The notes under the pieces were generated by a model. It was not told the origin of the DNA, ran no database searches, and worked only from the letters and a program-made list of their open reading frames with translations. A program made the translations under genes and the position numbers. Below are positions 17,493 through 25,492 of a stretch of DNA of 64,000 nucleotides, in pieces. Position 1 is the first letter of the stretch. Each line of letters begins with the position of its first letter. Origin of the DNA: Streptomyces kaniharaensis (GTDB lineage: Bacteria; Actinomycetota; Actinomycetes; Streptomycetales; Streptomycetaceae). The stretch is from assembly GCF_009569385.1 (NCBI RefSeq), contig NZ_WBOF01000001.1:4515501-4579500 (forward strand), in the 5' to 3' direction.

Positions 17493-17707
17493 TCGGCGCC
17501 CAAAAGCCCAGGTGATCCCACCATGCCCGGCCGGAACGGGTCAATCGGCGCGGCTGTGACGTCGACCGGCTGCCGCCCGCCCGCGAGTGACAGCTGTTCT
17601 TCTGTTCTTCACTTGTCTTGTGCCGTACACGACATGGGGCGATCCTACTGTTTTCGGCGCTCCACCCCCAGGAAGCCCGAAGCACATTCGACGCCCGGAG
17701 GACCCCC

Positions 17708-18622
17708 ATGGCCTTCGCACGACTCCGCACCGCCGGCACGCCCCGCACCCCCCGTCGCCGGACCCTCACCGCTCTCGCCGCCGCACTCGGCCTCGCCGCC
17801 GGCTCACTCGGCCTCTGGGCCGCGAGCGGCAGCGCCGCCGCCGACACTGCCGCCGGCCTGCCGACGCCCGACCACATCGTCGTCGTGGTCATGGAGAACC
17901 ACGCCTACTCGCAGGTGATCGGCAGCTCCAGGGCGCCCTACATCAACAACACCCTGGTGGCCGGTGGCGCGACCCTGACCCAGTCGTACGCGCTCACCCA
18001 CCCCAGCCAGCCCAACTACTACATGCTGTTCTCGGGCAGCTCCCAGGGCATCACCGACGACAGCTGCGTCGACGTCGGCGCCCTCCAGGGGCCCAACCTG
18101 GCCTCCGAACTCCTGGCCACCGGCCAGACCTTCGCCAGCTACAACGAGAGCATTCCCGGCGTCGGCGCCACCGACTGCCGCGTCGACAACTACGCGCAGA
18201 AGCATAACCCGTGGTTCGGCTTCGGCAACGTCCCCACCTCCAGCGCCTACGGCATGGACGCGTTCCCCACCGACTTCACCACCCTGCCCAAGGTGTCGTT
18301 CGTGATCCCGGACCTCTGCAGCGACATGCACGACTGCTCGGTCGCCACCGGCGACTCCTGGATCAAGGCCAACCTCGCCGCCTACGCGGACTGGGCGAAG
18401 AACAACAACAGCCTGCTCGTCATGACCTTCGACGAGGACAACAAGCTGTCCGGCAACCGCATCCCCACCGTCGTCTACGGCGCGCACGTCGCCCCCGGCA
18501 GCAGCACCGCCACCTCGTACAACCACTACGACGTGCTGCGCACCCTGGAGGACCTGACCGGCGTCAACGCCCACGCCGGCAACGCCGCCACCGCCAACGA
18601 CATCACCGGCATCTGGAACTGA
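17708..18622 (+). CDS. Secreted phosphoesterase (PF04185-like acid phosphatase)
   Basis: 304-residue exported enzyme. The N-terminus has an Arg-rich n-region and a signal peptide ending near ASGSAAAD (about 50). The mature protein begins the alkaline-phosphatase-like fold with DHIVVVVMENHAYSQV, followed by HPSQPNYYMLFSGSS near 98, FVIPDLCSDMHDC near 199 and VMTFDEDN near 240, all typical of the phosphoesterase/AcpA/phospholipase C group. The metal-binding Glu, Asp and His residues appear present. It is the first of four same-strand genes; the MFS gene starts 5 nt after its stop. Confidence 0.85.
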   Translation: MAFARLRTAGTPRTPRRRTLTALAAALGLAAGSLGLWAASGSAAADTAAGLPTPDHIVVVVMENHAYSQVIGSSRAPYINNTLVAGGATLTQSYALTHPSQPNYYMLFSGSSQGITDDSCVDVGALQGPNLASELLATGQTFASYNESIPGVGATDCRVDNYAQKHNPWFGFGNVPTSSAYGMDAFPTDFTTLPKVSFVIPDLCSDMHDCSVATGDSWIKANLAAYADWAKNNNSLLVMTFDEDNKLSGNRIPTVVYGAHVAPGSSTATSYNHYDVLRTLEDLTGVNAHAGNAATANDITGIWN

Positions 18623-18627
18623 CGCCC

Positions 18628-19983
18628 GTGTACGTCGCGGATTCCCGACGCTCCAAGGCTCCCGTCGCCCCGGCCACCGCGCCGGGGCACGGGCCCGCCT
18701 CCCCCTGCCAGGAGGCCGACGGCGGGCACGGGGGGAGGGCCGCCCTGCGTGCCGCCGTGCCCGGGGCGGTGGTCGCCCTCGGGGCCGTCAGCCTCGTCAC
18801 CGACATCTCCTCCGAGATGGTCAGCGCCGTCCTCCCGCTCTACCTGCTCACCGGGCTCGGCCTCTCCCCGCTCGGCTTCGGACTGCTGGACGGCCTGCAG
18901 AACGGCTTCAGCGCGCTCGTCCGTCTCGCCGGCGGCCACCTCGCCGACCGGCGCGGCGGCGACGGCGCGGCCCGGCACAAGGCGGTCGCGGCCGTCGGCT
19001 ACGGCCTGTCGGCCCTGTGCAAGCCGCTGCTGCTGTTCGCCCACACCGTGCCGCTGATCGGCGCCGTCATCGCCGTCGACCGCACCGGCAAGGGCCTGCG
19101 CACCGCCCCGCGCGACGCCATGATCTCGCTCGCCACCGAACCCGAGCACCGCGGCCGGGCGTTCGGCGTGCACCGCGCGATGGACACCGCCGGCGCCCTG
19201 CTCGGGCCGCTCACCGCGTTCCTGGTGCTCCGGCTGGCCGGCGGCCCGCTGCTCGCCGACGGCGGTGAACGGCACGGCTACGACGCGGTGTTCACCGTCA
19301 GCGCGTGCATCGCCGCGCTCGGGGTGCTGGTGCTGCTGCTGTTCGTGCCGAGCCGGCTCGGCGGTGATGCGACGTCAACCTCGGCTCCTTCGCTGCGCGA
19401 CGGGCTGTCGCTGCTGCGGCTGCCCGGACTGCGCCGGCTCACCCTGTGCGCCGTCCTGCTCGGACTCACCACCGTCAGCGACTCGTTCCTCTACCTGCTC
19501 GTCCAGCGCCGCCTCGGCCTCGCCACCGACCTCTTCCCGCTGCTGCCGCTCGGCACGGCCGCGGCGTTCCTGCTGCTCGCCGTTCCGCTGGGCGCGCTCG
19601 CCGACCGGATCGGCCGCCGCCGGCTCTTCACCGCCGGGCACGCGGTGCTCCTCCTCGCGTACGGGCTGCTGCTCTCGCCGCTCCACGGACTGCCCGCCAC
19701 CGTCTGCGTCCTCGTCCTGCACGGCGCCTTCTACGCCGCCACCGACGGCGTGCTCGCCGCCGCCGCGGCCGACGCCGTGCCCGCCGAACAGCGCGGCGCC
19801 GGCCTCGCCCTGGTCGGCACCGGGCAGGCGCTCGCCCGGTTCGCCTGCTCGCTGCTGTTCGGCGCGCTGTGGTCCGCAGTCGGCGGCACCACCGCGCTCG
19901 CCTGGTCGGCCGGCGCGCTCGCGCTGTGCGTCCTCGGCGCGGCCGCCGTCCTCCGCGAACCCGCCCGTGAGGTGTCCTCGTGA
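18628..19983 (+). CDS. MFS transporter
   Basis: 451-residue transporter with about twelve membrane segments after a 45-residue hydrophilic N-terminus. The motif VDRTGKGLRTAPRDAMIS (about 150-167) is characteristic of a streptomycete MFS subgroup and follows helix 4. GTG at 18628 is the only reasonable start close to the phosphoesterase stop. Its stop overlaps the GTG of the next gene by 4 nt. The substrate is unknown; linkage to a secreted phosphoesterase allows a role in export or in uptake of a hydrolysis product, but neither is shown. Confidence 0.82.
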   Translation: MYVADSRRSKAPVAPATAPGHGPASPCQEADGGHGGRAALRAAVPGAVVALGAVSLVTDISSEMVSAVLPLYLLTGLGLSPLGFGLLDGLQNGFSALVRLAGGHLADRRGGDGAARHKAVAAVGYGLSALCKPLLLFAHTVPLIGAVIAVDRTGKGLRTAPRDAMISLATEPEHRGRAFGVHRAMDTAGALLGPLTAFLVLRLAGGPLLADGGERHGYDAVFTVSACIAALGVLVLLLFVPSRLGGDATSTSAPSLRDGLSLLRLPGLRRLTLCAVLLGLTTVSDSFLYLLVQRRLGLATDLFPLLPLGTAAAFLLLAVPLGALADRIGRRRLFTAGHAVLLLAYGLLLSPLHGLPATVCVLVLHGAFYAATDGVLAAAAADAVPAEQRGAGLALVGTGQALARFACSLLFGALWSAVGGTTALAWSAGALALCVLGAAAVLREPAREVSS

Positions 19984-21014
19984 ACCAGCTCCGGAACCGG
20001 ACCAGAGTGCTCATCCTCCTGATCGCCGTCCTGCTGCTCGGCGCGGTGGGCACCGGAGCCGTCCTCCACGCCGCCGACCGCACCGCCCGCCGGGACCAGG
20101 CCCAGCCCGGCGCGCCGGCCGTCGACTCCGGCGACGTCTCGCTGCAGAAACCCACCAGCGGACGGCAGTTGGTGTTCCGCAACATGGCCTGGGGCCCGCA
20201 CCGCGACGAACTCACCGCCGTCCCCGCCGACCGCCCCGACGGCCCGCGCACTGCCTCCGGCGTCCACTGCCTGCGCTTCCACGCCGCCGGCGGCACCGGC
20301 ATCTGCCTCCAGGCCGAACACGGCGCCCTCGACGACACCTACCGGGCCGTCGTCCTCGACGACCACCTGAAGGAGAAGCGCTCCTTCCCCGTCGCCGGCA
20401 TCCCCACCCGCTCCCGGGTCTCGCCCTCCGGCCACCTCGCCGCATGGACCGTCTTCGTCAGCGGCGACTCCTACGCCGGCACCAACTTCTCCACCCGTAC
20501 CTCCGTCGTCGACGTCCGCGACTGGAACCTGCGCGACAACCTGGAGAGCTTCGACATCGTCAAGGACGGCCGGCCCTACCAGGCGCACGACGTCAACATC
20601 TGGGGCGTCACCTTCGCCGACGACAACACCTTCTACGCCACCCTCGCCACCGCCGGCCGGACCCACCTCGTCCGCGGCGACCTCGCCTCCCGCACCCTTA
20701 CCACCCTCCACGACAACGTCGAGTGCCCCTCCCTCTCCCCGGACGGCACCCGCGTCGCCTACAAGAAGCGCGTCCCCGGCCTGCCCGACGACGCCCCCTG
20801 GCGGCTCTACGTCCTCGACCTCGCCACCATGACCGAGACCCCCACCGCCGAACAGCGCGACATCGACGACCAGGCCGTCTGGACCGACAACGGCGCCCTG
20901 CTGTACGCCCTCCCCGGCGACTACGGCGCCGACCTGTGGACCGTCCCGGCCGACGGCGGCGGCGCCGCCCGACGGGTCACGGGGGCCGCCGTCGCACCCG
21001 CCTACGTGGGCTGA
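19980..21014 (+). CDS. Membrane-tethered TolB-like beta-propeller protein
   Basis: 344-residue protein with one N-terminal transmembrane segment (about 9-30) and an extracytoplasmic region with repeated propeller-like blades. Blade signatures include RVSPSGHLAAWTVF near 140, CPSLSPDGTRVAYKK near 245 and DQAVWTDNGALLYALP near 298, the WD40-like/PD40 pattern of TolB. There is no enzyme motif. Its GTG start is coupled to the MFS gene by a 4-nt overlap. A sensor or scaffold function outside the membrane is likely but unproven. Confidence 0.75.
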   Translation: MNQLRNRTRVLILLIAVLLLGAVGTGAVLHAADRTARRDQAQPGAPAVDSGDVSLQKPTSGRQLVFRNMAWGPHRDELTAVPADRPDGPRTASGVHCLRFHAAGGTGICLQAEHGALDDTYRAVVLDDHLKEKRSFPVAGIPTRSRVSPSGHLAAWTVFVSGDSYAGTNFSTRTSVVDVRDWNLRDNLESFDIVKDGRPYQAHDVNIWGVTFADDNTFYATLATAGRTHLVRGDLASRTLTTLHDNVECPSLSPDGTRVAYKKRVPGLPDDAPWRLYVLDLATMTETPTAEQRDIDDQAVWTDNGALLYALPGDYGADLWTVPADGGGAARRVTGAAVAPAYVG

Positions 21015-21079
21015 GGAACTCTCGGCTACCGTCCCTCGTCGAACGCAGTGACGTCCGGATCGAACGGGGAGCGACAACG

Positions 21080-21853
21080 GTGGACGGGATCCCGCCCGAG
21101 CGCATGGTCACCGACTCCTGGCCGGCCCTGCACGGCCGCCCGGTGCTGCGCCGCACCGTCGCCGTCGGTCTGGTGCTGTGCGTGTCCGTCGCGGCGGCCC
21201 TGCTCGTACGCGGCATCAACACCTTCACCCTCGGCCGCGGGGTGCGCGAAACCGACCGCGACCGCGCCGAACGCCTCGCCGGCCTCCACCCCTCCCAGCA
21301 CCCCGGCGCCGACCGCTACTACGTCCCGGTCGGCGCCGTGTACGCGCACACCGCGGACGGCGCCGCCGTCGCCTACCTGCACTACCGGGTCGCCGGCGGC
21401 AAGGACGTCGGCCTCGGCGACTTCCTCCGCGCCTACGACCTCCCCGCCCCGGGCCCCGCCGCTCCGCTTCCGCCCGACCTCGCCACCGCCCTCGGCGGCG
21501 ACGAACCGGATGAGGCCCCCGAACTCCCCGAGCCGTCGCCGTCGCCTACTGCCACCGCTTCGCCAGCCGCTTCGCCGGCCGTTTCACCCACCGCCTCGCC
21601 GACCGCAGACTTCGCCGCCGACAGCCTCCCAGCCGCCGACCAGGCCCCCGGCGAGGACACCACGGACGCCCCCGAGCCGTCACCCACCCCATCCGCCACA
21701 CCCACGGCAACCCCGATCACACCCACGGCAACCCCGATCACCCCCACGGCGGCCCCGACCACGGCGACCCCCACCACCCGCCGCATCTACGTATCCACCA
21801 TCCCCGGCGGTCTCCCCGGCGCCGCCGACATCTACGTCCGCGCCACGGGGTGA
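21080..21853 (+). CDS. Membrane protein with Pro/Thr/Ser-rich stalk, unknown function
   Basis: 257-residue protein of no recognised family. GTG at 21080 is chosen for the GGGGAG site about 8 nt upstream. One hydrophobic segment lies at about 25-43, followed by an ordered region of about 90 residues (YYVPVGAVYAHTADGAAVAY) and then a disordered stalk from about 140 with S/T-P repeats, including two copies of PTATPIT encoded by a 21-bp tandem repeat near 21701-21742. The last residues RRIYVSTIPGGLPGAADIYV look folded. It is 65 bp behind the propeller gene in the same direction. Confidence 0.65.
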   Translation: MDGIPPERMVTDSWPALHGRPVLRRTVAVGLVLCVSVAAALLVRGINTFTLGRGVRETDRDRAERLAGLHPSQHPGADRYYVPVGAVYAHTADGAAVAYLHYRVAGGKDVGLGDFLRAYDLPAPGPAAPLPPDLATALGGDEPDEAPELPEPSPSPTATASPAASPAVSPTASPTADFAADSLPAADQAPGEDTTDAPEPSPTPSATPTATPITPTATPITPTAAPTTATPTTRRIYVSTIPGGLPGAADIYVRATG

Positions 21854-21937
21854 CACCCCATCGGCAATGCGCCGTCCCCCCTCGGTGTCGCCTCGACGCC
21901 GTGCCGCGCCGAGCGGGGAGCTCGGCGGGGCAGGGGT

Positions 21938-22864
21938 TCAGCGGCCGGCGTGGGCCGGTTCGGGGGTGGGGGTCGGGGCGAGGGGTGCCTGGGGTGCCGG
22001 GGAGGGCCTGCGGGTGGGGGACTGGCCGGCGACGAGGGCTCCGAGAGCGATGAGGAGGCCGAGGACCTGCCACGGGGTGAGGGTCTGGTCGAGGGCGACG
22101 AGGCCGCCGACCGTGGCGACGACCGGGTTGACCAGGCCGAGGAAGGAGGCCGGGCCGGCGCCGAGGCGGTCGATGCCGCGGAACCAGAGGACGTACCCGA
22201 GGGCGGTGCCGAACAGCCCGAGGTAGGCGAAGCCGGCCAGGTTGGTGGCGCTCAGGGCGGGCGGCGCGCCCTCCACGGCGGCTGCGAGCGGTACGAGGAA
22301 GAGCGAGCCGGCGAGGAGCTGCCAGGCGGTCAGGTCGAGCAGGGTGGCGCCGTCGGGCCGGCCCCAGCGACGGGTCAGGACGGTGCCCATGGCCATGAGC
22401 GCGATCGCGGTGACCATCGCGGCGATGCCGACGCCGTCCAGCCGCGCGCCGCTCTTGAGGACGAGGAGCGCGACGCCGCCGACCCCGGCGAGTCCGGCGA
22501 GGACGGCCCGCCGTCCGGGCCGCACACCGAGCACGCCGATCGAGAATCCGGTGACCAGCAGCGGCTGGATCGCGCCGATGGTCGCCGCGACCCCGCCGGG
22601 CAACCGGTACGCGCCGACGAACACGAGCGGGAAGAAGAGCCCGATGTTCAGCATGCCGAGGACGGCGGCGCGCCCCCACCAGCGCCCCTTGGGCAGTCTG
22701 CGGCCGAGGAGCAGCAGGAGCAGCCCGGCCGGGAGCGCGCGCAGGGCGGCGAGCAGCAGCGGACGGCCTTCGGGCAGGAACTGGGTGGTGACCAGGTAGG
22801 TCGTGCCCCAGGCGGCCGGGGCGAGGGCCGCGGTGACGGCGACTGCGACGCGCTTCCGATCCAT
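21938..22864 (-). CDS. EamA/RhaT-family drug-metabolite exporter
   Basis: 308-residue inner-membrane protein with ten predicted helices in two EamA repeats (about 8-135 and 148-285). Typical positions are WGTTYLVTTQFLP in helix 1 and LGYVLWFRGIDRLGAGPAS with PVVATVGGLVALDQTLTP in the second repeat. The family exports amino acids and other metabolites. It is divergent from a MarR regulator that probably controls it. The C-terminal 25 residues are a Pro-rich cytoplasmic tail. Confidence 0.88.
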   Translation of the reverse strand: MDRKRVAVAVTAALAPAAWGTTYLVTTQFLPEGRPLLLAALRALPAGLLLLLLGRRLPKGRWWGRAAVLGMLNIGLFFPLVFVGAYRLPGGVAATIGAIQPLLVTGFSIGVLGVRPGRRAVLAGLAGVGGVALLVLKSGARLDGVGIAAMVTAIALMAMGTVLTRRWGRPDGATLLDLTAWQLLAGSLFLVPLAAAVEGAPPALSATNLAGFAYLGLFGTALGYVLWFRGIDRLGAGPASFLGLVNPVVATVGGLVALDQTLTPWQVLGLLIALGALVAGQSPTRRPSPAPQAPLAPTPTPEPAHAGR

Positions 22865-22874
22865 GACATCCCCC

Positions 22875-22954
22875 TCAACGTTGATTATCTGAACGTTGAG
22901 ATAAGTTCTACGCTCGAGGGTCTGTGAACGTCAAGTATGTGAAGGTTAAGATAA
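22875..22954. promoter_or_regulatory. MarR-type operator repeats between eamA and marR genes
   Basis: The intergenic region carries TCAACGTTGA (a 10-bp palindrome at 22875) and three related direct units: GAACGTTGAGATAA (22891), GAACGTCAAGTATG (22926) and GAAGGTTAAGATAA (22941); the first and third are exactly 50 bp apart. The region is unusually A+T-rich for this window. These are likely sites for the adjacent MarR regulator. Confidence 0.5.
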
Positions 22955-22990
22955 ATCCCGTCGATACAGGCTGCGGGAAGGCGGAGGGCC

Positions 22991-23497
22991 ATGCAGGAAC
23001 GCGACACCGTCGACGACATCGTCGACCAGTGGGCCCGGGCCCGCCCCGAGCTCGACAGCGAGCCCATCGCCGTGATCGGCCGGCTGCGCCGCCTGAACGT
23101 CCGCGTCGACACCGCCCTGCGCGAGTACTTCGCCGAACACGGCCTGGACTCCTCCGAGTTCGACGTCCTCGCGACGCTCCGGCGGTCCGGCGAGCCGTAC
23201 GAACTCAACGCCCGCGCACTGCTGAAGTCGGCCATGGTGACGTCCGGCGCGATCACCAATCGCGTCGACCGGCTCTCGGCGAAGGGCCTCGTCGAGCGCA
23301 GCCCCTGCCCGAACGACCGCCGCGCCGTCCTGGTCCGCCTCACCCCCGCCGGCAAGGAACTGATCGACGCGGCCATGCCCGGCCACGTCCGCAACGAGGA
23401 ACGCATCCTCGCCGCCCTCGATCCGCAGGAGCGCGACCAGCTCAAGGCGCTGCTGAAGAAGCTGCTCATCGCCCACGGCGACACCGAGCGGTTGTAG
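22991..23497 (+). CDS. MarR-family transcriptional regulator
   Basis: 168-residue winged-helix regulator. The recognition region is LNARALLKSAMVTSGAITNR (about 76-95), followed by the wing VERSPCPNDRRAVLVRLTPAG. N- and C-terminal helices would form the dimer interface. It is divergent from the EamA exporter with repeated motifs between them, so it probably represses the exporter and itself. A 13-bp hairpin terminator follows. Confidence 0.9.
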   Translation: MQERDTVDDIVDQWARARPELDSEPIAVIGRLRRLNVRVDTALREYFAEHGLDSSEFDVLATLRRSGEPYELNARALLKSAMVTSGAITNRVDRLSAKGLVERSPCPNDRRAVLVRLTPAGKELIDAAMPGHVRNEERILAALDPQERDQLKALLKKLLIAHGDTERL

Positions 23498-23507
23498 GGC
23501 GGCCGGT

Positions 23508-23540
23508 GCGTGAGAAGTCGGAGGGGTCGACTTCTCACGC
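23508..23540 (+). terminator. Terminator after the MarR gene
   Basis: Perfect 13-bp stem GCGTGAGAAGTCG (23508-23520) with 23528-23540 and a 7-nt loop, 10 bp after the stop. Confidence 0.8.
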
Positions 23541-23598
23541 CCCTGTCGGCAAGGCTGCAGCCTCCGCCTCCTCGGTGGACGGCCGGGAGGACGTCTTC

Positions 23599-23691
23599 AT
23601 GGGCCCGGTCGCGATCTACACCCGCCTCCGCTGCGAGGCCTGCTACCGAGCCGATCCCCTGCACGGCACCTTCGCCGGCGACAGGTCGTAA
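23599..23691 (+). CDS. Possible 30-residue CxxC microprotein
   Basis: A short frame with GGGAGG 8 nt before the ATG and G/C-rich third positions. It encodes a 30-residue peptide with RCEACYR, a CxxC pair that could bind metal or form a disulfide, and ends in TAA. It lies between the MarR terminator and a deletion scar, so it may instead be a remnant of a larger gene. No family is recognised. Confidence 0.3.
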   Translation: MGPVAIYTRLRCEACYRADPLHGTFAGDRS

Positions 23692-23777
23692 CCGGCTGAG
23701 CTGCTCCGCGACCGAGCGGAACGCGGACTCCAGCCCCGGCGGGCCGCAGGCTGTTCGATCGCCATGAATTCGACGAT

Positions 23778-24065
23778 TTATGCCCCGCCCTGGCATTCGA
23801 AGGGCACTGACGCCTGGCCTCCGAGCGCCGGGGCCTGCCAGTTGTAGGTGGGGGCGGAGCGGCCCAGCAGGAAGCGGTCGGGGAGGAGGCCGCCGATCGT
23901 CAGGGCGGTGTCCCGCAGCAGGACGGCGGCGGGGGAGCGGAGGGTGACGAGGGCGCCGATGCGGCGGGAGCCGGTGACGATGCGGGTGGTGCGGGGGAGG
24001 CGGGCGACGGTGTAGGCGGGGAGGGGTGCCGCCGGATCGCTGCCGGGGGCCAGGAGCGACGCCAC
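23778..24065 (-). pseudogene. 3' remnant of an FAD-dependent monooxygenase gene
   Basis: The frame encodes about 95 residues that look like the extreme C-terminus of a PheA/TfdB-type flavin monooxygenase: LLAPGSDPAA, YTVARLPRTTRIVTGSRRIG, VLLRDTALTI and the closing TYNWQAPAL. The FAD-binding GxGxxG region and the rest of a roughly 400-residue enzyme are missing. The frame loses similarity at about 24065, exactly where a TetR fragment starts on the other strand. It has no start signal and is almost certainly inactive. Confidence 0.6.
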
Positions 24066-24581
24066 CGCGCGGTGGACGAGGCGGCGGGGCTGCCCACCGG
24101 CTCGACGTCCAACCTCGCCCGGACCAGGGCCGCCCTGCTCGAACTCGCACTGACCCGGATCGCCGAACTGGAGTCGGCCGGGTTCCTCGACCCGGCCGAC
24201 GCCCTGGCCGAGTGCGCGGCACCGCCGCGCGAACTGCTCGCCCAGGTCGCCGCCGACGGCCTGCACCAGGCGCTGACCACCGGCCGCACCCTCACCATCG
24301 CGCGCATCGAGCTCGCCCTGGAGGCGGCCCGTCGGCCCGAACTGCGCGACGTCTACGACCGCCTGGGAGCGCGCTTCCTCGACTTCGCGGTGCAGCTCCT
24401 CGCCCGCTGCGGCTCGCCCGAGCCCGCCGCCGACGCCCGTCGCCTGATCCGCTGGTGCGACGGCGTGCTGTTCAACGCGACGGCCGGCAGCGGACATGGC
24501 CACCCGTTGACCCCGGCCGATCTGCACGACGAGGTGACGCGCTACCTCGCATCGCTGCTCGCGCGGCAGGAGCAGGAGTAG
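24051..24581 (+). pseudogene. TetR-family regulator lacking its N-terminus
   Basis: About 175 codons. The reading begins at HRAVDEAAGLPTGSTSNLARTR, the end of a TetR helix-turn-helix, and continues through a normal ligand-binding domain to about residue 165. The first helix and most of the DNA-binding domain (about 30 residues) are absent, and upstream DNA codes for a monooxygenase remnant on the opposite strand. A GTG at 24072 or an internal ATG could allow translation, but the product could not bind DNA normally. Confidence 0.65.
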
Positions 24582-24824
24582 GAACCGCCGGTCGCCGCCG
24601 GCCCGGCGCTGCTCCTGCAGCCGGCGACACTGCCTCTGTTGCTGCGTGCCCAAAGAGTCATGAGCCGACGGGTGTTGGTGGCCTCTGGTGTTGGCGAGCA
24701 GGGTGGCCCGGGTGCGATCACCGCGAGCTCGCGGTGAGTCTCCTCTGCGCCGCCACCCGGGGCTGGCAGGCCCTCGCGCTGTGAAAGCCGCCGCGGAGCC
24801 GCTGTAGAAGCCGGTGTAAAAGCC

Positions 24825-25295
24825 TCATCCCGCGACTGTTACCACCGGCTCGTGCCGCACCGGAAAGTTGACCGAGTTGGCGATGAAGCAGGACCGGTGC
24901 GCCTCGGCGTGCAGGGTGAGCGCCTTCTCGACCATGCCGTCCGACGCGACCTCGATCCGCGGGTGCAGGACGGCCGAGGTGAAGTGCCCGCCCTCCGGCG
25001 TCTCGGCCATCGTGCCGACGGGGTTGTCGACGTACGAGGTCACGACGACGCCGTTGACGGCGCACAGGTGCAGGTACCAGAGCAGGTGGCACTGCGAGAC
25101 GGAAGCGAGCAGCAGCTGTTCGGGGTTCCAGCGGGTCGGGTCGCCGCGGAAGGCGGGGTCGGAGGAGCCGGGGATGGTGGGCCGGCCGTCGGCGGCGACG
25201 TCGTGGTCGCGGGCGTAGGAGCGGTAGTCGCTGGTGCCGGCGCCCTGGTTGCCGGTCCAGGTGATCTCGGTGGTGTAGGTGTGCAGCTTGGCCAC
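24825..25295 (-). CDS. OsmC/Ohr-like peroxiredoxin-type protein
   Basis: 156-residue OsmC-family protein. The two expected active-site Cys are present in ASVSQCHLLWYLHLC (about 78-92) and HRSCFIANSVNFPV (about 133-146), the pair that reduces organic hydroperoxides. The GTG at 25295 has AAAGGG about 8 nt upstream and gives the usual start VAKLHTYTTEITWTG. It lies 38 bp after the small ORF that ends the cobalamin operon. The OsmC/YhfA-like subgroup is more likely than classical Ohr. The 243 bp between the TetR remnant and this gene show nothing recognisable. Confidence 0.85.
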   Translation of the reverse strand: MAKLHTYTTEITWTGNQGAGTSDYRSYARDHDVAADGRPTIPGSSDPAFRGDPTRWNPEQLLLASVSQCHLLWYLHLCAVNGVVVTSYVDNPVGTMAETPEGGHFTSAVLHPRIEVASDGMVEKALTLHAEAHRSCFIANSVNFPVRHEPVVTVAG

Positions 25296-25333
25296 GCTCG
25301 TGCCCTTTCTCTTGTGGACTCCTTGAAGACCAG

Positions 25334-25492
25334 TCAACCGCAGGACGCCACCCGGCCGACGGCGATCCGGGCGCACTCGGCCGCGGAGGCTCGCGAGGTG
25401 TCGACGAGCAGGTCGCACGTGACACCCACGTGCACCGCCCACGCCTGCGCCGCGGCCGGTCCGACGGCACCGTTGAGCGCGATGACGTTCAC
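25334..25492 (-). CDS. 52-residue small protein coupled to cobB
   Basis: Short frame whose GTG (25492-25490) overlaps the cobB stop TGA by 4 nt, so it can be translated by termination-reinitiation. It begins with VNVIALNGAVGPAAAQAWAV and ends with GRVASCG, contains two other Cys and is neither a signal peptide nor clearly membrane-spanning. Third-position G/C is high. I do not recognise a family. Its position at the end of a B12 operon suggests a linked role, but it may be a decayed domain. Confidence 0.5.
   Translation of the reverse strand: MNVIALNGAVGPAAAQAWAVHVGVTCDLLVDTSRASAAECARIAVGRVASCG

Noticed and set aside
17590..17616. A PHO box upstream of the phosphoesterase
   Set aside because: CTGTTCTT is repeated twice with an 8-bp period; PhoP boxes in streptomycetes are GTTCACC-like repeats with an 11-bp period.
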